From Streptomyces resistomycificus (GTDB taxonomy: Bacteria > Actinomycetota > Actinomycetes > Streptomycetales > Streptomycetaceae), in assembly GCF_001514265.1 (NCBI RefSeq), contig NZ_KQ948988.1:379395-443394 (forward strand): a stretch of 64,000 nt of DNA. Reading direction: 5' to 3'. The notes beneath the pieces are model-generated. The model was not told the origin of the DNA, ran no database searches, and saw nothing but the letters and a program-made list of their open reading frames with translations. Both the position numbers and the translations under genes were made by a program. How positions within the stretch are numbered: position 1 is the stretch's first letter; each line of letters begins with the position of its first letter. Below are positions 46,367 to 55,174 of the stretch, piece after piece.

Positions 46367-47383
46367 TCAGCCCCAGCAGTTCTCCAGGCCGAAGGCGGTG
46401 TCCTCGGACGTGATCCCGTCCTGCGCCTTGTCGGTGATCAGGGTGACGCCCGTGTCGGTGTAACCGGACGCCTTCTTGCCGTCCTTGGCGTACGCCACGA
46501 CGGCCTTGACGCCCTCGGCGGCCATCTTCAGCGGGTACTGCTGCGAGGTGGCGGCGATCTTGCCGTCCTTGACCGCCTGGGTCCCGGTGCAGCCGCCGTC
46601 GACCGAGACGATCAGGACGTCCTTCTCCCGGCCCTTGGCCTTGAGCGCGGTGTAAGCGCCCAGCGCGGCCGGCTCGTTGATGGTGTAGACGACGTTGATG
46701 CCGGGCTCCTTCTGGAGGCAGTTCTCCATCGCCGTCTGGCCCTTGGCCTGGTCGCCGCCGGTGTCCTGGGCGCAGGCGACGTCCTTGTCGGTGGCGCCGA
46801 AGCCCTTGAGGAAGCCGTTGTGCCGCTGGACGCCGACGGAGACACCCGGTGCGAGGTCGAGGGCGGCTATCTTCGCGGTCTTGCCCTTCATGGCGGCCTT
46901 GGCGTACTCGCCGATCAGCTCGCCCGCCTTGAGGTTGTCGGTGGCGAAGAGGGCGTCGACGGCGCTCTCCGGCTCGGTCGGGGTGTCCAGGGCGATGACC
47001 AGGACGCCCTTGGCGCGGGCCTTCTCGACCGCGGGCACGATGGCCTTGGAGTCGCTCGGGGTGATCAGGATGCCCTTCACACCGGCGGCGACCATGTTCT
47101 CGATGGCCGTGACCTGTCCGGCGTTGTCGCCGTCGAACTTGCCCGCGGCGGTGGACAGTTGGACACCGTTCTCCTTGGCGGCCTTCTCCGCGCCCTCCTT
47201 CATCTTCACGAAGAACGGGTTGGTGTCGGTCTTGGTGATCAGACCGACCTTGACGCTGCCGGAGCCGGAGGACGAGGAGCCCGAGTCGGCACCGGACCCG
47301 CAGGCCGTCAGGGTGAGGGCCACGACGCCCGTGACCGCGGCGGCTCTGAGGAGGGAGGAGGACGGACGAGTGGTGCGAGACAT
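46367..47383 (-). CDS. Sugar ABC-transporter substrate-binding lipoprotein (FrcB-like)
   Basis: 338 residues. Lipoprotein signal with Cys28 (LTLTACGSG), then a type 1 periplasmic-binding fold ([68 protein letters not shown]). Two lone Cys pairs may form disulfides ([10 protein letters not shown] with [15 protein letters not shown] with ENCWG). AGGAG is six bases before the ATG. It captures the sugar for the permease encoded downstream. The tandem LacI-type operators lie 62-91 bases upstream. Confidence 0.92.
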   Translation of the reverse strand: MSRTTRPSSSLLRAAAVTGVVALTLTACGSGADSGSSSSGSGSVKVGLITKTDTNPFFVKMKEGAEKAAKENGVQLSTAAGKFDGDNAGQVTAIENMVAAGVKGILITPSDSKAIVPAVEKARAKGVLVIALDTPTEPESAVDALFATDNLKAGELIGEYAKAAMKGKTAKIAALDLAPGVSVGVQRHNGFLKGFGATDKDVACAQDTGGDQAKGQTAMENCLQKEPGINVVYTINEPAALGAYTALKAKGREKDVLIVSVDGGCTGTQAVKDGKIAATSQQYPLKMAAEGVKAVVAYAKDGKKASGYTDTGVTLITDKAQDGITSEDTAFGLENCWG

Positions 47384-47444
47384 GATCGACTCCTGTGGGA
47401 TAGCGAGCGGCACGGGGTCGGGGATCAGAGCATGCTGCCCGAGG

Positions 47445-47458
47445 TGTCATCGTTGACT
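47445..47458. promoter_or_regulatory. LacI-type operator, copy 1
   Basis: TGTCATCGTTGACT, an imperfect version of the palindrome TGTCATCGATGACA. It is 16 bases from copy 2, which places both on roughly the same DNA face after one and a half turns, between the divergent transporter and kinase genes. Confidence 0.7.
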
Positions 47459-47460
47459 TA

Positions 47461-47474
47461 TGTCATCGTTGACA
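47461..47474. promoter_or_regulatory. LacI-type operator, copy 2
   Basis: TGTCATCGTTGACA, one mismatch per half-site from the perfect palindrome at 48684. With copy 1 it can control both the ABC operon (minus strand) and the PfkB kinase gene (plus strand). Confidence 0.72.
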
Positions 47475-47631
47475 CTGCCTGGCGAGGATGATGGACTCCG
47501 TCTCCCGGAAACGTCAATGCCCTGCACTCGTCACAAATCGGCAACGCTCCCGGCCCCGGTCACCGGAGCCGCCCGGCAGCCGCGCTCGACGCGTCCGGTG
47601 TGCCCGTGCGTCCGTCAGAGAAGAGCAGCCC

Positions 47632-48594
47632 ATGAGCCCGCGTCAGATCACCGTCCTGGGGGAGTGCGTCGCGGACGCGTTCGCCGAGCCCGCGAGCACC
47701 TCGAACGAACTCGCCCTGCGCGTGCTGCCCGGCGGCGGACCTGCGAACACGGTGGTGGCCCTGGCCCGCCTCGGCACCCCGGCCCACTTCCTCGCGCGGC
47801 TGTCCGGTGACGTGTTCGGCCGCCTGTTCCGCGCGCGTCTGGAGGCGTCGGGGGTGGATCTGTCGGACGCCGTCGAGGCCGCCGAACCCAGCACGCTGGC
47901 CGTGGCGGAACTCGACGCGCAGGGGCAGGCCGCGTTCTCCTTCCACGCGCAGAACACGGCCGACTGGCAGTGGACGGCAAAGGAGCTGGCCCGGGTGGAC
48001 CTGTCCCGGGCCGCCTGCGTGCACACCGGATCCCTGGCCCTGGTCCGGGAGCCCGGCGCGGCGGTGGTGGAGGACTTCCTGGCGGCGGCCGCCCCCCGGG
48101 CGACCATCAGCATCGATCCCAACGTCCGGCCGCTGCTGGTGCGTCCCGAGGTCTACCGTGCCCGGCTGGCGCACTGGTGCGGCCTCGCCGACGTGCTGCG
48201 GCTGAGCGAGGACGACCTGGGACTCCTGCTGCCGGACACGTCGCCGCAGCGGGCGTGCGATGTCTGGCACGCGGCCGGGGCGCGGCTCGTCGTGATCACA
48301 CGCGGCGCCGACGGCGTCCTGGCCTCGCTCGACGGCGAACGGCTGGAGGTGCCCGCCGTGACGACGGCCGTCGTCGACACGGTCGGGGCGGGGGATTCGT
48401 TCACCGCCGGGCTGCTGCACCATCTCGGCGCCCGCGGCCTCCTCGGCGGCCGGCTGACGGAACTCGGCCTCGACGACGTCGCTGAGGCCTGCCGGTTCGG
48501 CACCCGGGTCGCGGCCCTGACCTGCTCCGTCGCCGGCCCCAACCCGCCGTGGCAGAGCCAGTTGGAAGAGCTCACGGCCGCCGGCGGCGCCTGA
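47632..48594 (+). CDS. PfkB-family sugar kinase (fructokinase-like)
   Basis: 320 residues. N-terminal substrate motif GGGPANTVVALARLG (about 35-49) and the C-terminal catalytic signature DTVGAGDSFTAGLL (about 250-263) with the base Asp. It phosphorylates the imported sugar; with the FrcBCA-like transporter a fructose or related ketose role is most likely. The ATG at 47632 is preceded by AGAGAAGAGC. It is divergent from the transporter operon and shares the LacI-type operators. Confidence 0.9.
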   Translation: MSPRQITVLGECVADAFAEPASTSNELALRVLPGGGPANTVVALARLGTPAHFLARLSGDVFGRLFRARLEASGVDLSDAVEAAEPSTLAVAELDAQGQAAFSFHAQNTADWQWTAKELARVDLSRAACVHTGSLALVREPGAAVVEDFLAAAAPRATISIDPNVRPLLVRPEVYRARLAHWCGLADVLRLSEDDLGLLLPDTSPQRACDVWHAAGARLVVITRGADGVLASLDGERLEVPAVTTAVVDTVGAGDSFTAGLLHHLGARGLLGGRLTELGLDDVAEACRFGTRVAALTCSVAGPNPPWQSQLEELTAAGGA

Positions 48595-48921
48595 CCGGCA
48601 GGCGGGGCGCCCGCCGGGCCGGGCCGGGCCGCCCGCACCGTTGACGCGTCGGCGAAACTTCGTCCATCCTCGGGGCCACTCCATGTCATCGATGACACCA
48701 GTCGACGAGGACACCCCCCGGCGGCGTGGACGACGTAAGCCGTACCGGGCGACCCGCACGGTCGGTCCACCCCGCAGCGGCGAGGCCGTGATCACCGACC
48801 AGACCCTCCCCGACCCCGCCTGCCAAGGCGGGCAGATCCTCGCCGACAACGGCTCGGTGAAGCCGGACAAACCACCGTCCGGAGCCTCGACTCCGCCCAC
48901 GACCGACAAGGACACGAGACC
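48595..48921. other. Intergenic region with a third LacI-type operator
   Basis: 327 bases between the kinase and the ABM gene. It contains the perfect palindrome at 48684-48697. An open frame at 48641-48925 is Pro/Arg/Thr-rich without RBS or domain and is not called. Confidence 0.55.
48684..48697. promoter_or_regulatory. LacI-type operator, copy 3 (perfect palindrome)
   Basis: TGTCATCGATGACA is a perfect 14-base palindrome, the apparent consensus for copies 1 and 2. It lies 225 bases upstream of the ABM gene and 90 bases after the kinase gene, so it may extend the regulon to the ABM protein. Confidence 0.72.
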
Positions 48922-49215
48922 GTGAAGAAGACCCTGCTCGCCGAGTTCACCGCCCGCGAGGGAGCGGAGGACGAGGTCGCCCGCCTGATCCGGGACTACG
49001 CCCGGACGGTCCGCGAGGAAGAAGGCAACCTCGCCTTCGACGTCTACACCAAGGCCTCCGCCCCGCGCGCCTACTGGATCTTCGAGGTGTACCAGGACGA
49101 GGACGCCTTCCAGGCGCACCTGAAGGCTCCGTACGGCGGTCCGTTCAACGCCGCTCTCACTCCCCTGATCGAGGAGGACGCCTCGGTGCTGACCTTCCTC
49201 GATCCGGTGACCTGA
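48922..49215 (+). CDS. ABM-domain (YgiN/quinol monooxygenase-like) protein
   Basis: 97 residues from a GTG with AAGGA upstream. The ferredoxin-like ABM fold shows in KKTLLAEFTAREGAEDEVAR, a conserved NLAFDVY strand and YWIFEVYQDEDAFQAHLKAP. Members include YgiN-type quinol oxidases and small stress monooxygenases. The pathway is unclear: it lies between the sugar locus and the acyl-CoA operon. Confidence 0.85.
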   Translation: MKKTLLAEFTAREGAEDEVARLIRDYARTVREEEGNLAFDVYTKASAPRAYWIFEVYQDEDAFQAHLKAPYGGPFNAALTPLIEEDASVLTFLDPVT

Positions 49216-49330
49216 CGGCCCCTCGAGCCGCTTGTTCGACCTCGGCCGGGCCCGCCTCGCGGGTCCGGCCCTCGGCATGTCACGGACCGGGCCAGAGTAG
49301 TGCCCGCGCGGTGGCTCTGACCTCGGTGAA

Positions 49331-49344
49331 CGGAACGCGTTCCG
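49331..49344. promoter_or_regulatory. Perfect palindrome CGGAACGCGTTCCG, probable operator
   Basis: A 14-base perfect palindrome in the 248-base gap before the acyl-CoA operon (first gene at 49464). It resembles IclR-type sites. The string ACAAAGATGCGT follows at 49348-49359 and recurs exactly at 55301-55312. Confidence 0.55.
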
Positions 49345-49463
49345 CGCACAAAGATGCGTCAGCCCGTCGTTGACCGGCGCTCCTGGACAGGGCCAGGCTG
49401 AGGGAGCCACATCGGATTCCGACCACCCGTTTCCGGTCACCGAACTGAGTGCAGGAGGCCGTG

Positions 49464-49892
49464 ATGCCCCAGACCGACACCCTCGAACACATCGCGCTCG
49501 GAGAAGAACGCGAAGCGGCTGACACCGCGACGACCCCGCCCGCCCCACCGAACGCTCCGGCGGACCGCGGCGGCCTGTTCTTCCAGCGCTGCCTGTGGTG
49601 CGGCACTCCGGCCTACCGCCGCTCGTTCTGCCGTGCCTGCGGCTCGACGGCCTTCCGGCGGGAGCAGAGCGCCGGCGACGGGGTCGTCGTCCGCCGTCAC
49701 GGCCACGTCCCGCACAACACGTGGTTCGTCGCGATGCACGAGGGCTTCAACCTGCTCTGCCAGGCCACCGGCAAGACACCGGTCGCGGTCGGCTCGCGGG
49801 TGAGCGTCGTCCGGGCTGTCGCCCCCCTCGGTCAAGGACTGCCCGTCGTCGAACCCACGCGCCCGGCGTCGACCTCGGAGCGCTGGTGGTGA
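49464..49892 (+). CDS. Zn-ribbon/OB-fold protein (DUF35 type)
   Basis: 142 residues. The rubredoxin-like zinc ribbon has CLWCGTPAYRRSFCRACGS (C-x2-C ... C-x2-C), followed by an OB-fold half that starts WFVAMHEGFNLLCQATG, shorter and less regular than typical DUF35 partners. Such proteins usually assist thiolases or other CoA enzymes, but no thiolase is encoded here. The ATG follows GCAGGAGG; a GTG one codon earlier is an alternative. First gene of the acyl-CoA operon; 61 bases to the next. Confidence 0.72.
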   Translation: MPQTDTLEHIALGEEREAADTATTPPAPPNAPADRGGLFFQRCLWCGTPAYRRSFCRACGSTAFRREQSAGDGVVVRRHGHVPHNTWFVAMHEGFNLLCQATGKTPVAVGSRVSVVRAVAPLGQGLPVVEPTRPASTSERWW

Positions 49893-49953
49893 CGGGAGAC
49901 GGACGAGACGCGGCCGCCCGAAGCGAAGGCCGCACGCCAAGAGAGGAGGGTGC

Positions 49954-51198
49954 GTGAGCACCCAGCACCATGGCCCCGACGGACAGGCCGGCGCCGCCGA
50001 GGGAGCGGGGCGCGGCGCGCTGGAAGGGCTGCGCATCGCCGACTTCTCCCGGGTTCTCGCGGGGCCCTACGCCACCATGCTCCTCGCCGACCTCGGTGCC
50101 GAGGTGGTGAAGGTCGAACGGCCCGGCGTCGGCGACGACACCCGGGCCTGGCACCCGCCCGCGGACCACGAGGGCACCTCGACCTATTTCCTCGGCGTCA
50201 ACCGGAACAAGAAGTCCGTCACCCTGGACCTCACCACCGACGCCGGCCGCGAACAGGCCCGTGCCCTGGTCGCCGGGTCCGACGTGCTGGTGGAGAACTT
50301 CCGCCCCGGCACGATGGAACGGCTCGGGCTCGGCCACCAGGAACTCCGCACCCGGCACCCGAGGTTGGTCTACTGCTCGATCAGCGGCTTCGGCAGCGGC
50401 GCGGGCGCCGCGATCCCCGGGTACGACCTGCTCGTACAGGCCGTCGGCGGTCTGATGAGCGTGACCGGGGACGCCGCCGGGGAGCCCGTGAAAGCGGGCG
50501 TGGCACTCGTCGACGTGATCACCGGCCTGCACGCCTCACTCGGCATCCTCGCCGCCCTCCGGCACCGGGACGCCACCGGGGAGGGCCAGCACGTGGAGGT
50601 GAACCTCCTCAGTTCGCTGCTGTCGGCCATGGTCAACCAGGCGTCGGCGTTCGCCGTCGCCGGTGTCGTCCCGGGCCGTATGGGCAACGCGCACCCGAGC
50701 ATCGCCCCGTACGAGACCTTCCCCGCCGCCGACCGCCCGATCGCGATCGCGGTGGGCAACGACCGGCAGTTCGCCGCGCTCGCCGACGTCGTGGGAGAAC
50801 CCGGTCTCGCCCTCGACGACCGCTTCCGCACCAACACGGACCGGGTCGCCCACCGCACCGAACTGCGGGACATCCTGGCGCGGCGGCTGGGCACCGCCGG
50901 AGCGGACCACTGGTCGGCCGTCCTGCTGGCCGCGGGAGTGCCCGCCGGACCGGTCAACACCCTCCACGAAGCGTTCGACTTCGCCCACAAGCTCGGCCTT
51001 CCCGGCATCGTCGACATCCCCGCGGCACCGGCCGACGGGGCGCGGGGCAGGGCCTCGCGCCAGGTCGCGAACCCCATCACGCTGAGCGGCACACCCGCCC
51101 GGTACCACCTCGCGCCGCCGCGCCTGGGCCAGCACAGCGCGGAGATCGCGCACGGCCTCCTCGACCACTCCTCCGCGCCCGGCGAAGCGGCCACCTGA
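49954..51198 (+). CDS. Class III CoA-transferase (CaiB/BaiF family), probably glutarate-type
   Basis: 414 residues. Family III features: LRIADFSRVLAGPYATMLLA near the N-terminus, the ADLGAEVVKVERP motif with the catalytic Asp in the following VGDDTR region, and GYDLLVQAVGGLMSVTG. These enzymes pass CoA from succinyl-CoA or another donor to an acid. Next to a glutaryl-CoA-dehydrogenase-like enzyme, a succinyl-CoA:glutarate transferase role (as in human SUGCT) is the best guess. GTG start with GGAGGG upstream. Confidence 0.85.
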   Translation: MSTQHHGPDGQAGAAEGAGRGALEGLRIADFSRVLAGPYATMLLADLGAEVVKVERPGVGDDTRAWHPPADHEGTSTYFLGVNRNKKSVTLDLTTDAGREQARALVAGSDVLVENFRPGTMERLGLGHQELRTRHPRLVYCSISGFGSGAGAAIPGYDLLVQAVGGLMSVTGDAAGEPVKAGVALVDVITGLHASLGILAALRHRDATGEGQHVEVNLLSSLLSAMVNQASAFAVAGVVPGRMGNAHPSIAPYETFPAADRPIAIAVGNDRQFAALADVVGEPGLALDDRFRTNTDRVAHRTELRDILARRLGTAGADHWSAVLLAAGVPAGPVNTLHEAFDFAHKLGLPGIVDIPAAPADGARGRASRQVANPITLSGTPARYHLAPPRLGQHSAEIAHGLLDHSSAPGEAAT

Positions 51199-51253
51199 CC
51201 GTTCGAGCGCGGCACGACCACCCCACCGATCACCACCACCCCAGGAGCTCACG

Positions 51254-52432
51254 ATGAGCGGCGCCAAGCCGATGAAGGACCCCCTCGACCTGCTCGACCT
51301 CCCCTCCACCCTCACCGACGAGGAACGCGAGATCCAGGCCACCGTCGCCAAGTTCCTCTCCGACCGGGTGCGCCCGCACATCGGCGAGTGGTTCGAGAAC
51401 GCGCACTTCGCGCGGGAGATCGCCCCGGAACTCGGCAAGTTGGGCGTGCTCGGCATGCACCTCGAAGGCTACGGCTGCTCCGGCACGAACGCCGTCAGCT
51501 ACGGACTGGCCTGTCTGGAGCTGGAGGCGGCGGACTCCGGCTTCCGCAGCTTCGTCTCCGTGCAGGGCTCGCTGTCCATGTTCTCCATCTGGAAGTGGGG
51601 CTCGGAGGAGCAGAAGCAGGAGTGGCTGCCCCGGCTCGCCGCCGGCGAGGCGATCGGCTGCTTCGGCCTGACCGAACCCGACTTCGGCAGCAACCCTTCC
51701 GGGATGCGCACCAGGGCCGTCCGCGACGGCGCCGACTGGATCCTGAACGGCTCCAAGATGTGGATCACCAACGGCGGCATCGCCGACGTGGCCACCGTCT
51801 GGGCCCAGACCGAGGACGGCATCCGCGGCTTCCTCGTGCCGCGCGGCACGCCCGGCTTCACCACCCAGGACATCAAGCAGAAGATGTCGCTGCGCGCGTC
51901 CATCACCTCCGAGCTGTACTTCGACAACGTACGGCTGCCCGACTCGGCGCGACTGCCCCTCGCCCAGGGGCTGCGAGGACCGCTGTCCTGCCTCAACGAG
52001 GCCCGCTTCGGCATCCTGTTCGGCGCGGTCGGCGCGGCCCGCGACTGCATCCAGGCGGCGATCGAGTACGCCGACTCCCGCGTGCAGTTCGACAAGCCGA
52101 TCAGCGCCTTCCAGCTCACCCAGAAGAAGCTCGCCGACATGAGCGTGTCGGTGGGCAACGCCGCCCTGCTCGCCGTTCACCTGGGCCGGCTCAAGGACCA
52201 GCACCGCATCAGGCCCGAGCAGATCAGCGTCGGCAAGCTCAACAACGTCCGCGAGGCGATCGCCATCGCACGGGAGTGCCGCACGATCCTCGGGGCCAAC
52301 GGCATCTCCCTGGAGTACTCGCCGCTGCGCCACGCCAACAACCTGGAGTCCGTGCTGACGTACGAAGGCACCAGTGAGATGCACACCCTGGTCGTCGGGC
52401 AGGCGATCACCGGCCAGGCGGCGTTCCGCTGA
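51254..52432 (+). CDS. gcdH: Glutaryl-CoA-dehydrogenase-like acyl-CoA dehydrogenase
   Basis: 392 residues of the acyl-CoA dehydrogenase fold. SGFRSFVSVQGSL aligns with the Arg-Ser pair that binds the glutaryl carboxylate, the flavin-binding CFGLTEPDFGSNPS is standard, and the base Glu is in LTYEGTSEMHTLVVGQAITG, close to human GCDH (TYEGTHDIHALILGRAITG). It would oxidize and decarboxylate glutaryl-CoA to crotonyl-CoA, passing electrons to the EtfBA pair next to it. AGGAG precedes the ATG. Confidence 0.88.
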   Translation: MSGAKPMKDPLDLLDLPSTLTDEEREIQATVAKFLSDRVRPHIGEWFENAHFAREIAPELGKLGVLGMHLEGYGCSGTNAVSYGLACLELEAADSGFRSFVSVQGSLSMFSIWKWGSEEQKQEWLPRLAAGEAIGCFGLTEPDFGSNPSGMRTRAVRDGADWILNGSKMWITNGGIADVATVWAQTEDGIRGFLVPRGTPGFTTQDIKQKMSLRASITSELYFDNVRLPDSARLPLAQGLRGPLSCLNEARFGILFGAVGAARDCIQAAIEYADSRVQFDKPISAFQLTQKKLADMSVSVGNAALLAVHLGRLKDQHRIRPEQISVGKLNNVREAIAIARECRTILGANGISLEYSPLRHANNLESVLTYEGTSEMHTLVVGQAITGQAAFR

Positions 52433-52456
52433 CCACCGAAGACCGAGAGCAGATCC

Positions 52457-53239
52457 GTGAACATCGTCGTACTCGTCAAGCAGGTCCCGGACAGTGGTGC
52501 CGAACGCACCCTGTCCCGGGCCGACCACACCCTCGACCGTGAGGACGCCGACCTCGTCCTGGACGAGATCAACGAGCGAGCCGCCGAAGAGGCCCTGAGC
52601 CTGAAGGACACGGCGGACGCCCATGTCACCGTCGTCTCCATGGGACCCGAGTCCGCGCTCGAAGCCGTCCGCAAGGTGCTGGCGATGGGCGCCGACCGGG
52701 GAATCCACGTCTGCGACGACCGGTTGCGCGGCGCGGACGTGCTGACCACCGCGAAGGTCCTGGCGGCCGCCGTGCGCAGAGTGGCGGACGTCGACCTGGT
52801 GCTCGCCGGCGACGCGACCACCGACGGTCAGGCGAGCGCGGTCCCCGCCGTCGTCGCCGACCTGCTCGCGCTGCCGCAGGTGACCCACGTACGGAAGCTC
52901 GACGTGGGCGCCGGACGGGTGCGCGCCGAGCGCCGGACCGAGAACGGCGAGGCGACGCTCGACGCACCGCTGCCCGCGCTGGTCAGCGTCACCGAGAAGA
53001 TCAACGAACCGCGCTACCCCTCCTTCAAGGGCATCATGGCCGCCAAGAAGAAGCCGGTGGACACGGTCGACCTCGACGACCTGTTCCCCGACGCGGACGA
53101 CGCCGGATTCCTCGTGACCCGCACCCGTGTGGTGGAGGCCGTCGCGCGCCCCGCACGGTCGGCCGGAACCCGCATCACCGACGACGGCTCGGCAGGCCGG
53201 CAGGTCGCCGCGTACCTGATCGCCCACAAGCTGCTCTGA
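52457..53239 (+). CDS. etfB: Electron transfer flavoprotein beta subunit
   Basis: 260 residues: MNIVVLVKQVPDSGAERTLS at the N-terminus, the AMP-binding DLVLAGDATTDGQAS segment (about 114-128) and SVTEKINEPRYPSFKGIM with the recognition loop for acyl-CoA dehydrogenases. GTG start 24 bases after the dehydrogenase stop. It is a dedicated pair with etfA for the neighbouring dehydrogenase. Confidence 0.94.
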   Translation: MNIVVLVKQVPDSGAERTLSRADHTLDREDADLVLDEINERAAEEALSLKDTADAHVTVVSMGPESALEAVRKVLAMGADRGIHVCDDRLRGADVLTTAKVLAAAVRRVADVDLVLAGDATTDGQASAVPAVVADLLALPQVTHVRKLDVGAGRVRAERRTENGEATLDAPLPALVSVTEKINEPRYPSFKGIMAAKKKPVDTVDLDDLFPDADDAGFLVTRTRVVEAVARPARSAGTRITDDGSAGRQVAAYLIAHKLL

Positions 53240-53270
53240 ACGACCCGACCAGAGAAGAGACCAGGCACCC

Positions 53271-54236
53271 ATGCCCGATGTCCTCGTGCTCGTCGACCAT
53301 GACGGGCACCATGTCAACAAATCCACTTATGAGCTCCTGGCGGCGGCACGGCGCCTGGGAGACCCGGCCGCCCTCGTCGTCGGAACCCCCGGCACAGCGG
53401 CGCGCCTTGGGGAGTCCCTCGCCCGCCACGGCGCCACAGGCGTCCTCGCGGCGGAGTCCGCCGAAGCGGCCGAGTTCCTTCTCACGCCGGCCGTCGACGC
53501 CCTGGAACTCGCCGTGCGGGAAACCGCCGCGAGCGCCGTCCTGGTCTCCGCGACGACGGACGGACGTGAGGTGGCCGCGCGTCTCGCGGCACGGCTGGAC
53601 GCCGGACTGCTGATCGACGCGGTCGACCTGGACGCCTCCGGCGTGGTCACCCAGATCGTCTTCGGCGGCTCGTACACCGTCCGCTCCCAGGTCACCCACG
53701 GCATACCGGTCATCACCGTGCGGCCCGGGTCCTTCGAGCCGGCCGAGCATCCCGGGACGGCCGTGGAGCGGACACTCACCCTGCCGGCGGTCGACCCCGC
53801 GGCCTCCGCCCGCGTCACCGACCGGCGTGCCGCACCCGCGGGGGACCGGCCCGGCCTCACCGAGGCCGCCGTCGTCGTCTCCGGAGGCCGCGGTGTCGCG
53901 GGAGCGGAGGGTTTCGAGGTGGTGGAGGAACTGGCCGACGCCATGGGAGGCGCGGTGGGCGCCTCGCGCGCCGCGGTCGACGCCGGCTACTACCCGCACC
54001 AGTTCCAGGTCGGGCAGACCGGCGCGTCCGTCTCTCCGCGGCTGTACGTCGCCCTGGGCATCTCCGGGGCCATCCAGCACCTCGCGGGGATGCAGACGTC
54101 CAAGACGATCGTCGCGGTCAACAAGGACCCTGAGGCGCCGATCCTCGACCTCGCCGACTACGCCGTGGTGGGCGACCTGTTCGCGGTGGCACCCCAGCTC
54201 ACCAGGGAAGTGGCCGCCCGCCGCGCGGTCGGCTGA
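53271..54236 (+). CDS. etfA: Electron transfer flavoprotein alpha subunit
   Basis: 321 residues. The C-terminal FAD domain has VVSGGRGVAGAEGFEVVEEL, the QVGQTGASVSPRLYVALGIS segment and GISGAIQHLAGMQTSKTIVA, with NKDPEAPI near the end. The N-terminal half resembles EtfA but is less conserved. It completes the operon; a strong terminator follows. Confidence 0.94.
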   Translation: MPDVLVLVDHDGHHVNKSTYELLAAARRLGDPAALVVGTPGTAARLGESLARHGATGVLAAESAEAAEFLLTPAVDALELAVRETAASAVLVSATTDGREVAARLAARLDAGLLIDAVDLDASGVVTQIVFGGSYTVRSQVTHGIPVITVRPGSFEPAEHPGTAVERTLTLPAVDPAASARVTDRRAAPAGDRPGLTEAAVVVSGGRGVAGAEGFEVVEELADAMGGAVGASRAAVDAGYYPHQFQVGQTGASVSPRLYVALGISGAIQHLAGMQTSKTIVAVNKDPEAPILDLADYAVVGDLFAVAPQLTREVAARRAVG

Positions 54237-54261
54237 CGCGCCACCCCGCCGGTCGAAAAAG

Positions 54262-54300
54262 CCGAGGCCTGCCGCCCAGAGGATGGGCGGCAGGCCTCGG
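54262..54300. terminator. Bidirectional terminator between etfA and the hydroxybutyryl-CoA dehydrogenase gene
   Basis: A 16-base perfect stem (54262-54277 with 54285-54300) and a 7-base loop, preceded by AAAAAG on one side. It serves both convergent genes. Confidence 0.92.
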
Positions 54301-54310
54301 TACGTCCGTC

Positions 54311-55174
54311 TCAGGCCGGCTGGTAGTCGAAGAACCCCTGTCCCGACTTACGGCCCAGCAGACCCGACTCGACCATGCGGCGCAGCAACGGGGGAGGGGC
54401 GTACAGCGGTTCGCGGTACTCCTCGTACAGCGCCTCGCCTATCGCCGCCACGGTGTCGAGCCCGATCAGGTCGGCGAGGTGCAGCGGGCCCATCGGGTGG
54501 GCGCAGCCGGCGGTCATCCCCGTGTCGATGTCCTCGGCCGTCGCCGCGCCGGAACCGACCATCCGCACGGCCGCCAACAGGTAGGGAATCAGCAGGGAGT
54601 TCACCACGAAGCCGGCGCGGTCCTGGGTGACGATCGCCTGCTTGCCCAGGACCTCGTCGGCGAAGGCGCGCACGCGCTGCCGTGTGGCCTGCGAGGTGTG
54701 CAGCGAGGGGATCACCTCGACCAGCGGCATGACGGGGACCGGGTTGAAGAAGTGCAGGCCGATCACCGACTCGGGGCGCCCGGTCGCCGCCGCGATCCGG
54801 GCGATGGGGATGGAGGAGGTGTTGGTGGCCAGCACGGCGCCCGGGCCGGCCACCTTGTCCAGCTGCCTGAACAGCTCGGTCTTGGCGTGCTCGTCCTCGA
54901 CGGCCGCCTCGACGACCAGGTCCGCTCCGGCCAGGCTGGAGAGATCGGCGCCGACCGAGATCCTGGTCAGGGCATGGGCGCGGTCCCCCGAGGTGACGGA
55001 ACCCCGTCGTTCCGCCTTGAGCAGGGAGTCCGCCACGCCCACGAGTCCCGCCCGGGCCCTGTCCTCGCTCACGTCGCACAACGTGACGTGCAGCCCGGCC
55101 CGGGCACAGACCTCGGCTATGCCCCGGCCCATCTGTCCGGCGCCTACGACGCCCACGTGCTTGATCGATGTCAT
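54311..55174 (-). CDS. hbd: 3-hydroxybutyryl-CoA dehydrogenase
   Basis: 287 residues. N-terminal NAD Rossmann motif VGVVGAGQMGRGIAEVCARA, catalytic His in GLHFFNPVPVMPLVEVI (about 140), and the C-terminal helical domain with DRAGFVVNSLLIPYL. It oxidizes 3-hydroxybutyryl-CoA to acetoacetyl-CoA. Convergent with the glutaryl-CoA operon, it could take over after hydration of crotonyl-CoA; no crotonase gene is in the window. Confidence 0.92.
   Translation of the reverse strand: MTSIKHVGVVGAGQMGRGIAEVCARAGLHVTLCDVSEDRARAGLVGVADSLLKAERRGSVTSGDRAHALTRISVGADLSSLAGADLVVEAAVEDEHAKTELFRQLDKVAGPGAVLATNTSSIPIARIAAATGRPESVIGLHFFNPVPVMPLVEVIPSLHTSQATRQRVRAFADEVLGKQAIVTQDRAGFVVNSLLIPYLLAAVRMVGSGAATAEDIDTGMTAGCAHPMGPLHLADLIGLDTVAAIGEALYEEYREPLYAPPPLLRRMVESGLLGRKSGQGFFDYQPA

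Noticed and set aside
48641..48925. 94-codon plus-strand frame before the ABM gene
   Set aside because: Overlaps the operator palindrome, has no RBS and a Pro/Thr/Arg-rich composition.
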